Shown here: positions 58,614 to 64,000 of the stretch, piece by piece
How the letters are laid out: each line of letters starts with the position of its first letter
Numbering within the stretch: position 1 is the first letter of the stretch
Assembly: GCF_041361465.1 (NCBI RefSeq)
Contig: NZ_JBGKAC010000001.1
Coordinates: 1,612,001-1,676,000, forward strand
Direction of reading: 5' to 3'
Origin: Halobaculum sp. MBLA0143
Lineage (GTDB): Archaea; Halobacteriota; Halobacteria; Halobacteriales; Haloferacaceae
DNA length: 64,000 nucleotides
Position numbers and translations under genes: made by a program
Notes under the pieces: generated by a model
What the model was told of the DNA's origin: nothing
The model's input: only the letters and a program-made list of their open reading frames with translations
The model's database searches: none

Positions 58614-58766
58614 TTACTCGTCCGTGTCACTGCGCCGCCAGTGGCGTCGCTTCGGGTTCTGCGTCGTCTCCATGTCAGTCTTCATCATGACCCACGCCGG
58701 GACCCGGCTGTTCTGTCGCTCGAGCTTCCCCAGTCGCTTCTTCTTCGCCTTCGAATTGCCACTCAT
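58614..58766 (-). CDS. rpl39e: Ribosomal protein eL39
   Basis: 50 residues, read directly from the minus strand between an ATG at 58766 and a TAA at 58614-58616. Contains [20 protein letters not shown] and [17 protein letters not shown], the conserved eL39 pattern of a short basic protein lining the exit tunnel. In haloarchaea it remains basic in an otherwise acidic proteome. First gene of the eL39-eL31-aIF6 operon; the AT-rich sequence around 58795-58802 may carry its promoter. Confidence 0.95.
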   Translation of the reverse strand: MSGNSKAKKKRLGKLERQNSRVPAWVMMKTDMETTQNPKRRHWRRSDTDE

Positions 58767-58889
58767 TGTGAACTGAGCCTTCGCCTGCGGCACATATATT
58801 CTTGTTCATCCCACGGGACTGCGACGCCGTCGTCCCGCCCCCGCCGGCAGAGAAGAAGACACTTGTCCACCCCGGGAACAGTCGTGTGC

Positions 58890-60383
58890 GTGCGAGAGAT
58901 TCGTCGAAGCTCCGTCCGACTGACGCTCCTGGTCGTCTTGGTCGCCGTCGCGCCCGCGACGGCCGCGGTCTCGGCTGGCGCGGCGGCAACCGTCGACGCG
59001 AGCGCCGAGGCCACGACCGCCGACCCTGGCGTGTGTGTCGGCCACCAGGCCGCGCCGGCCGACGGCGTCACGGTCGTCAGCGTCCAGGGGGCGCGATTCG
59101 GCGAGAACGGGGGCAAAGAGCCCGCCAGACTCGTCGCGTTCGGGCCCCGCGGCGAGGTGTTGTGGGTCCACGACAGCAGCGACAGCCCCGGTGTCGTCTG
59201 GTCGTACGACGTGGACCCGTTGGGCAACGGCAACCTGTTCGTCACCGCGACGCGCCGTGGGACGACCCTGTTGTACGAGCTGAACACCACCACCGGCGAC
59301 ACTGTCTGGACCGAGGAACTACCGTACACGGACACGCACGACGCCGACCCGTTGAACGAGAGCCACGTCGTGATCGCCAACATGCGCAACTACGACGAGG
59401 CCGACGAGACCAACGAGGACCGGCTCGTCGTCTACGACCGCGTCGACGACGAAGTGACCTGGACCTGGCAGTTCGACGACCACTTCGACCGCGACGTCGG
59501 TGGGTCGTACACGGACGACTGGACCCACTTCAACGACGTCGACCGCGTCGGCGACGACTTCCTGTTGTCGCCGCGCAACTTCGACCAGGTGTTGCTCGTC
59601 GACCGCGCGACCGGGGAGATCGAACGACAGCTCGGCAGCGACGGCAACTACGACGTGCTCTACGAGCAACACAACCCGGACTACCTCCAGAGCGACGCGG
59701 GCACCGACACGTTCCTGGTCGCCGACTCCGAGAACGACCGGATCGTGGAGTACGAACACACCGACGGCGACTGGGAGCGCACCTGGCGACTGGGCACCAG
59801 CGACACGCTGTCGTGGCCCCGGGACGCCGACCGACTCCGCAACGGCCACACCCTCGTCGGCGACTCGAAGAACCACCGCGTGGTGGAGGTGACACCCCGC
59901 GGCGAGGTCGTCTGGGAGGTGTACTCCCCGTGGCTCGTGTACGACGTCGAACGGATCCCGGCCGGCGGCTTCGAGAGCGACGCGTACGCCGACCTCGGCG
60001 GTTCGCGCGGGCCGACGACCACGGACCTCGGGGCCGACGGCAGCTACGAACTGTCCGGGTCCGGCGCAACGCCCCCCTCCGAGTCCGAACTGACCGACTG
60101 CGCCGACGCGCTGGACGACCACGAGGGCGGGTTCGGGAGCGTCGACCTCGACGCGACCGCGTCGCCGACGGGTGACGGGACGGACGGCGGCGCGACAGCC
60201 GACGGGACGACCGACAGCGAGCGCACCGCGGCGACGACCGTCCCGCCCCGGACGGACGTGACGACCGTCGGCGGCAGCGGCGAGTCGACGAGCGGCGTCG
60301 TCACGCCCGGGCTAGGCGTCGTCGTCGCTGCCGTCGCGCTCGCCGTGCTCGCGGCCGTCGGGCTGGCCCGGCGGCGAGACTGA
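58890..60383 (+). CDS. Arylsulfotransferase-like exported protein with a C-terminal membrane anchor
   Basis: 497 residues from a GTG at 58890; a GTG two codons earlier is possible. A hydrophobic N-terminal signal is followed by a beta-propeller of the arylsulfotransferase (ASST) type, with recurrent blades like ARLVAFGPRGEVLWVHDSSD, HNPDYLQSDAGTDTFLVADS, GDDFLLSPRNFDQVLLVDRA and TPRGEVVWEVYSPW. Several histidine- and asparagine-rich turns (DDHFDRDVGG, DWTHFNDVDRV) fit the ASST pattern. The C-terminus has a Thr/Ser-rich linker and STSGVVTPGLGVVVAAVALA followed by basic residues, resembling the PGF-CTERM archaeosortase signal, but with PGL. The sulfate donor or acceptor is not known. Confidence 0.75.
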   Translation: MREIRRSSVRLTLLVVLVAVAPATAAVSAGAAATVDASAEATTADPGVCVGHQAAPADGVTVVSVQGARFGENGGKEPARLVAFGPRGEVLWVHDSSDSPGVVWSYDVDPLGNGNLFVTATRRGTTLLYELNTTTGDTVWTEELPYTDTHDADPLNESHVVIANMRNYDEADETNEDRLVVYDRVDDEVTWTWQFDDHFDRDVGGSYTDDWTHFNDVDRVGDDFLLSPRNFDQVLLVDRATGEIERQLGSDGNYDVLYEQHNPDYLQSDAGTDTFLVADSENDRIVEYEHTDGDWERTWRLGTSDTLSWPRDADRLRNGHTLVGDSKNHRVVEVTPRGEVVWEVYSPWLVYDVERIPAGGFESDAYADLGGSRGPTTTDLGADGSYELSGSGATPPSESELTDCADALDDHEGGFGSVDLDATASPTGDGTDGGATADGTTDSERTAATTVPPRTDVTTVGGSGESTSGVVTPGLGVVVAAVALAVLAAVGLARRRD

Positions 60384-60441
60384 ACTCGACGACAGGATAG
60401 TTCACTGTTCCTTCAGTCAGGATACGTCTCTTCTGCGATAG

Positions 60442-60447
60442 TTTTAT
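60442..60447 (+). promoter_or_regulatory. TATA box for micro-protein gene 1
   Basis: TTTTAT, 28-33 bases before the ATG at 60475, within AGTTTTAT. The same eight bases precede the second micro-protein gene at the same distance, which supports both as promoters. Confidence 0.65.
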
Positions 60448-60474
60448 GTTCCCGTGTGTCGTCTGTAGTCACGT

Positions 60475-60636
60475 ATGCGTGTGACAGACACACTCACGAA
60501 GTTCGCGTCGAGTCCGAGAGCGACCCGCGTCCTGCTGACGTTGTTCGTCGTCGGGACACTGGCACTGGTGGCCGACCCGGCGGCCGCCACCGAGTGCGGT
60601 TACCCGCCACACGACGAACCGGCCTGTCTGTACTGA
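60475..60636 (+). CDS. Secreted micro-protein 1 (signal peptide plus 15-residue Cys-pair peptide)
   Basis: 53 residues, too short for most gene callers, read directly from ATG to TGA. The start MRVTDTLTKFASSPRATR is followed by a hydrophobic segment VLLTLFVVGTLALVA and DPAAA, a good signal-peptidase I site. Cleavage after AAA would release TECGYPPHDEPACLY, 15 residues with two cysteines nine residues apart. The gene has its own promoter and a paralogue 155 bases downstream. Function is unknown; a peptide signal or toxin is possible. A tiny membrane protein is the alternative if cleavage does not occur. Confidence 0.62.
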   Translation: MRVTDTLTKFASSPRATRVLLTLFVVGTLALVADPAAATECGYPPHDEPACLY

Positions 60637-60759
60637 ACGACAGGGCGTTCGGTTGTCCCGTGTGGTGAGAACATTATACTGTGTATATAGTATATGTCCC
60701 AGGTCCTGTCAGTGTGCAGTTTTTATCTCGGTATGACAGATTCGAAAAGTTTTCAGTAG

Positions 60760-60765
60760 TTTTAT
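60760..60765 (+). promoter_or_regulatory. TATA box for micro-protein gene 2
   Basis: TTTTAT within AGTTTTAT, 27-32 bases before the ATG at 60792. It matches the promoter of the first micro-protein gene in sequence and distance. Confidence 0.65.
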
Positions 60766-60791
60766 CTATACAGCTGATACTTCTCTAGTGT

Positions 60792-60956
60792 ATGCGTGTA
60801 AGTAGCGCACTTGCAACGCTCGCATCGAAGCCGAGAGTAACCCGCGTGCTGCTGACCCTGGCGCTCGTCGCACTGTTCACACTTGCGACCGACCCCGCCG
60901 CAGCGAACAGGGTTATCTGCCAGGACCCACGGAAACTCCAGCCCTGCAAGGCCTGA
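60792..60956 (+). CDS. Secreted micro-protein 2, paralogue of micro-protein 1
   Basis: 54 residues from ATG to TGA. It aligns with the first micro-protein without gaps over the signal sequence: MRV at the start, ASKPRVTRVLLTLALVALFT against ASSPRATRVLLTLFVVGTLA, and DPAAA at the cleavage site. About 20 of the first 38 positions are identical. The expected released part is NRVICQDPRKLQPCKA, 16 residues with cysteines eight residues apart and a basic character, unlike the acidic first peptide. Same-size leader, conserved promoter and divergent mature part suggest diversifying paralogues. Confidence 0.62.
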   Translation: MRVSSALATLASKPRVTRVLLTLALVALFTLATDPAAANRVICQDPRKLQPCKA

Positions 60957-61076
60957 CGGTCGCCGTCAGTCGGGGGTCTGGCACACACCAGACCGACCCA
61001 CCTGGGTCAAGACGACCCCCGTAGTGGGTGTGAGTGGGTTGTAAGTCGTAGGGTAGGGAGGTGTTGTCGACCGAGT

Positions 61077-61181
61077 TTCAGGCTGGTAGCGACTTCGGGG
61101 ACGGCCCGTGTGCTGCTAGTCTGGTCGGCTGTGATACTGTTTAGGCTCGCCGCAGGTAGAGACACCCGTATTTTGGGTTAA
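61077..61181 (+). pseudogene. Possible decayed third micro-protein copy
   Basis: The frame reads FRLVATSGTARVLLVWSAVI and LFRLAAGRDTRILG before a stop. TARVLLVWSAVILFRLAAG resembles the VTRVLLTLALVALFTLA part of the second micro-protein, also at base level around CGTGTGCTGCTA. No ATG or good start precedes it. The match may be accidental. The rest of 60957-61319 holds no gene I can support. Confidence 0.3.
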
Positions 61182-61319
61182 ATTATAGTAATAAAATTGA
61201 CTCTGCTCGTAGTCGTCAGTCACCTCAATCGCTGTGGCTCCGAGCAGTACTCGGGCGGCGCGGAGTCACGGACCACGGAGGCGCCTCGGTGAAATCAACG
61301 AGGGTGCCCGTGGCTGCCG

Positions 61320-62147
61320 TCAACTCAACTCGTACGTCTCCCCGTCGACGGCCAGCGGCTCCGCGAACGCCTCGTCGGCGGGGTAGTAGTGCGCGAGGTG
61401 GACGAGCCGCGTCTCCGCGGCGTCCAACTCCGCCGCCAGATCCAGGGCCCCCTCGCGGGTCATGTGTTTCGTGCCGAACGTTCGCGGCGTCCCGTCCGGG
61501 CGGTGGTGGCTGCCGCCGACAGGGTGGTACTCACACAGGCTCGCCGGGACGATGGCGTCCGCGAGCAACAGGTCCGGCTCCGACAGCACCTCGCGCACTC
61601 GGTCGCTCACGTCGTAGCTCGTGTCGCCCGTCAGCGACAGCTTCGCGCCCGTCTCCGGGTCTTCCACCGTCAGTCCGTAACACAGCATCGGCGGGTGGTC
61701 GACGGGGACGAGCGTCACCTCCAGCCCGCAGACGGTCGTCGACGCAAACGGACTCGTCGGCTCTACGCGCACGCGGTCGAGATAGTCGTACTTCGAGCGG
61801 ACGGTCTCGGCGACGGACTCGCCGGTGACCGGGTCCGTCTCGTCTGCGGCGTACACCGGAAGGTCGTCCAACAGTCGGTAGACGTTGCCCAGGCCGTCGA
61901 GGTGGTCGAAGTGGACGTGCGAGACGACCGCCGCGTCCGGGAGCGACACGTCGTTGTCGAGGAACTGCGCACGGAAGTCGGGCGAACAGTCGACGAGCAA
62001 CGACTCCCCGGTGCGTTCGTTCTCGACGTGGACGGAGAACCGCGACCGTTCGACGCCGCGCTCCCGGGCCGCCTCGCAGGTGTCACACTCACACCCGACG
62101 GTGGGAGTGCCGGTCGTGTCGCCGGTCCCGAGCAGCGTCACCCGCAT
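61320..62147 (-). CDS. Metallo-beta-lactamase-fold hydrolase (PhnP/RNase Z-like group)
   Basis: 275 residues. The metal-binding motif VVSHVHFDHLDGLGNVYRLL (HxHxDH) and further ligands in VTLVPVDHPPML and SLTGDTSYDVS are clear. The start RVTLLGTGDTTGTPTVGCEC, with a CECDTC cluster, matches the PhnP-like group. The conserved ending LVHLAHYYPADEAFAEPL supplies a late histidine. Members hydrolyse cyclic phosphodiesters or related bonds; exact substrate unknown. The gene starts three bases after the stop of the DHH gene on the same strand, so both are probably co-transcribed. Confidence 0.83.
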   Translation of the reverse strand: MRVTLLGTGDTTGTPTVGCECDTCEAARERGVERSRFSVHVENERTGESLLVDCSPDFRAQFLDNDVSLPDAAVVSHVHFDHLDGLGNVYRLLDDLPVYAADETDPVTGESVAETVRSKYDYLDRVRVEPTSPFASTTVCGLEVTLVPVDHPPMLCYGLTVEDPETGAKLSLTGDTSYDVSDRVREVLSEPDLLLADAIVPASLCEYHPVGGSHHRPDGTPRTFGTKHMTREGALDLAAELDAAETRLVHLAHYYPADEAFAEPLAVDGETYELS

Positions 62148-62150
62148 CCG

Positions 62151-63407
62151 TCAGTCGTCCGCCGTCGCGGCGGTCTCTGTGCCGTCCGCCTCGATGTCGT
62201 CGGCGACCCGTTCGAACGCCGCGAGGATCACTCGTTTCGCGGCCTCACCCTCCGTCGTCCAGTGACGGGCCACGTCCAGCATGTCGTCGTAGATGTCGGG
62301 CTTGCAGCCGGCGGCCTTCGGGTGACCGCCGCCGTTGACCTGCCCGGCCACCTCGTGGGCCCGTTCGAACGTCTCGCTGCCGCGGATCGACGCGCTGCCG
62401 GCCGGCTTGACGATCACGGCCGCGTCGGCGCCTCGCTCGCGGAGCGTCTCCGCAACCTCGTTCTGTGAACACCGGCCGTACGTCACGCCGACCGTCCACG
62501 GGCCGATCTCGTGTGTCTCCGCCCGACGGACGGCTGCGTCGATCAACGCCTCCTTCTCCTCGCGGCGAGCGTCGACGTACCCCCGGATCGGCTCCGGGAG
62601 GTCGACGCCGTACGCGCCGACGACGGCCGCGTACTCCGCGGGTGAGCTCCAGAAGGAGTAGTCCGCCAGGTCGTCGCTCCGTTCGTCCTCCTTCAGCCAG
62701 AGGTCGTGGTCGCGGGTGACGGCCGCCAGCGTCTCGAACCGCTCGGGGAACTCGTGGTCCAACGACCGCAGTGTCACGTCCGCGGAACACTCCTCGTCGC
62801 TGTCGCCGACGACTAGCTCGATCCCGTGCTCGCGGATCGCCGCCGCCGTCTCGTCGTCCCACTGGTGGTGGTCGTACCAGGCGACCGACGACGCCCGCTC
62901 GACGAGGTTCGACAGCGCCGGCTCCACGCTGCCGGCGTCGTCCGGACAGATGTCACAGACGAACACATCGACGCCCGGCTCGGCGTGTTCGGCCGCGCGC
63001 CCCAACTGCTCTCGCAGGCTGTGTGGCCCGGCCGGCAGTAGCGCGACCGTCGAGTCGGCCAACAGTCCGCCGTCGTCGTCGACGGTGACGTTGTCGGCGT
63101 CGGCCGCCAGCGCCGCCGTGTCCAGTTCGTCGGTCGTCCGGTCGTCGTCGATCCGTGCGTCACGGTACGCCTCGAACGGCGCCGGGTCGACGACGGCGTC
63201 GTACGCCTCCCGGACGAGCGCGACACACGCCAGCCCGTCGGCGTCGGAGTCCGTCACGACCACCACGTCCGCGCCCGCCACTGCCGACGCCGCCCGTTCG
63301 TCGACTCGCTCGTCGTCCAAGGAGTCGGGATAGAAGAACCCCGTCCCGGGGAGTCGTGACTTCCGGTCGAGTGAGAGTGTCGCGTCGTCGATCAGATCTT
63401 CGTCCAT
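62151..63407 (-). CDS. DHH-family phosphoesterase
   Basis: 418 residues from an ATG at 63407. DHH motifs: VVVTDSDADGLACVALVREA (motif I region), VFVCDICPDDAG (motif II), VAWYDHHQWDD (DHH motif), and DHDLWLKEDERSDDL, with DHHA1-type GQVNGGGHPKAAGC at the C-terminal end. Such proteins include RecJ-like exonucleases, nano-RNases and cyclic-di-AMP phosphodiesterases. The haloarchaeal family members of this size lack an OB or S1 domain. It is co-directional with the metallo-beta-lactamase gene three bases downstream, which may point to shared nucleotide turnover. Confidence 0.85.
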   Translation of the reverse strand: MDEDLIDDATLSLDRKSRLPGTGFFYPDSLDDERVDERAASAVAGADVVVVTDSDADGLACVALVREAYDAVVDPAPFEAYRDARIDDDRTTDELDTAALAADADNVTVDDDGGLLADSTVALLPAGPHSLREQLGRAAEHAEPGVDVFVCDICPDDAGSVEPALSNLVERASSVAWYDHHQWDDETAAAIREHGIELVVGDSDEECSADVTLRSLDHEFPERFETLAAVTRDHDLWLKEDERSDDLADYSFWSSPAEYAAVVGAYGVDLPEPIRGYVDARREEKEALIDAAVRRAETHEIGPWTVGVTYGRCSQNEVAETLRERGADAAVIVKPAGSASIRGSETFERAHEVAGQVNGGGHPKAAGCKPDIYDDMLDVARHWTTEGEAAKRVILAAFERVADDIEADGTETAATADD

Positions 63408-63626
63408 GCACGGTGTTGGCGCCGTGGCGTGAAAAACGACTGCGGTCCCGATCGCGGGTGAACGCCCGCGACGGAGACTGGTGTCGAGGGTGCCGCTCGT
63501 GGCCGACGGGGCCGGACGCGAGGGTGACACAGTCCTCGCGCCCGACCGCGGCGGCCGGCGGCGAGGCGCCGCGGGGGACGCGCCGTCCGTCCGCGACACG
63601 AGTGGACCCGCGTGGGCCCGAACTGT

Positions 63627-63776
63627 CTACTCCTGGTGGACTGCGAGGTTGCGCACGTCACCTCCACAGTCGTCACACCGGCCTGGGTTGGAGTTGGCCT
63701 CCGTCCGACCGGCACACTCGACACACTCGAACAGTCCGCCCGACGACTCGTACGGGTCGATATTCACTACTGGCAT
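63627..63776 (-). CDS. Small rubrerythrin-like zinc-ribbon protein
   Basis: 49 residues from an ATG at 63776. Four cysteines in FECVECAGRTEANSNPGRCD and DCGG form a rubredoxin- or zinc-ribbon-type knuckle pair, typical of the rubrerythrin-like small proteins widespread in haloarchaea (DUF7129 type). Role unknown; metal binding is likely. An upstream in-frame ATG (63827) adds a poorly fitting leader. The gap 63408-63626 to the next gene has no gene that I can support. Confidence 0.65.
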   Translation of the reverse strand: MPVVNIDPYESSGGLFECVECAGRTEANSNPGRCDDCGGDVRNLAVHQE

Positions 63777-63865
63777 CGTACTCAGACCTTTATCGAGATG
63801 TGTGTTAAGGATTGCCCATATACGCACTCTGACTGTATCAGGTGATTATACACATGGAAGGTAGG

Positions 63866-64000
63866 CTACGAGAGTTCTAGTGACTCTGCTATCCTGACTG
63901 CGGCGATTAACGGAAGAAGGCACCACATGACCAGGACGACAGGGGCGATCCAGCCGGCAGGAACTGGAGCTCCAAAAAACGAAACGACGAGGGTGAGGTA
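63866..64000 (-). CDS. C-terminal end of a membrane protein, cut by the window edge
   Basis: The minus strand is open from the edge to a TAG at 63866-63868, giving 44 residues that include YLTLVVSFFGAPVPAGWIAP and VVLVMWCLLPLIAAVRIAES. One or two hydrophobic segments and a short charged end suggest a membrane protein whose start lies beyond the window. No family can be assigned from this part. Confidence 0.45.
   Translation of the reverse strand, partial: YLTLVVSFFGAPVPAGWIAPVVLVMWCLLPLIAAVRIAESLELS

Noticed and set aside
57879-58889. Plus-strand frame extending the arylsulfotransferase-like gene upstream
   Set aside because: It is antisense to aIF6, eL31 and eL39; the signal sequence begins only at 58890.
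1-64000. tRNA, rRNA or CRISPR arrays
   Set aside because: Gaps between genes were read for cloverleaf-like sequence and evenly spaced direct repeats; none was found. A covariance-model scan would be decisive.

Overview
This window is about 64 kb of chromosome from a high-GC halophilic archaeon (class Halobacteria). The evidence is consistent throughout. Proteins are strongly acidic, secreted proteins carry twin-arginine (Tat) signals, and several genes have a TATA-like box 25-33 bases before the start codon, leaving little or no leader. The information-processing genes are archaeal: proteasome alpha, RNase P proteins Rnp2/Rnp3, aIF5B, aIF6, eL31, eL39 and Nob1. Haloarchaeal regulators GfcR and TbsP are also present. 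No rRNA, tRNA, CRISPR array or intact transposase was recognised.

Layout. 1-3.6 kb holds a partial gene, a Tat-secreted beta-propeller, a membrane protein, and glucose dehydrogenase coupled to gfcR. 3.8-9.1 kb is a minus-strand run of folCP, rnp3, a methyltransferase, rnp2 and psmA. 9.2-14.7 kb holds a secreted propeller protein, a palindromic element, CinA, an aminotransferase, a lipoprotein and an ArsA/Get3 ATPase. 14.7-21.7 kb is an accessory island lying between the 3' ends of arsA and a convergent ycaO gene. 21.7-43.9 kb is mainly housekeeping: tbsP, glyA, folD, a K+ channel, ahcY, dnaK, a JAMM protease, ribL, nurA and many conserved haloarchaeal proteins of unknown role. 43.9-48.6 kb is a translation block (nob1, PRC-barrel, infB) interrupted by a two-gene cassette for a cysteine-rich exported peptide. 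49-54 kb is an operon of membrane or exported proteins. 53.8-64 kb has gpmI, a large Tat protein, the eL39-eL31-aIF6 operon, an arylsulfotransferase-like protein, two tandem secreted micro-proteins, a beta-lactamase-fold hydrolase and a DHH phosphoesterase.

Three parts stand out. First, the arsA-ycaO island contains two extra copies of the arsA 3' end (19577-19661 and 20699-20784). It also contains one clear and one weak copy of the ycaO 3' end (20640-20690 and 17055-17086). It looks like alternative versions of one intergenic slot accumulated in tandem. One extra arsA tail differs from the resident gene at 9 of 86 bases, all synonymous, which points to an origin in a different functional arsA. 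The slot holds two paralogous membrane proteins with a CPxC motif and a secreted trypsin-like protease.

Second, 44820-46715 encodes a Tat-exported protein whose last 51 residues contain 12 cysteines and whose first 182 contain none. It is followed three bases later by a membrane-anchored, degenerate zinc-peptidase-like protein. This resembles the layout of halocin C8-type precursors.

Third, 60475-60956 has two 53-54 residue paralogues with signal peptides. Each would release a peptide of about 15 residues with two cysteines. A decayed third copy may follow.

Metabolically, the window links one-carbon and folate metabolism (folCP, glyA, folD, ahcY), sugar catabolism and its control (gdh, gfcR, tbsP, gpmI) and protein or RNA quality control (psmA, dnaK, RNase P, nob1). 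Family names are from memory of conserved motifs, not from database searches.
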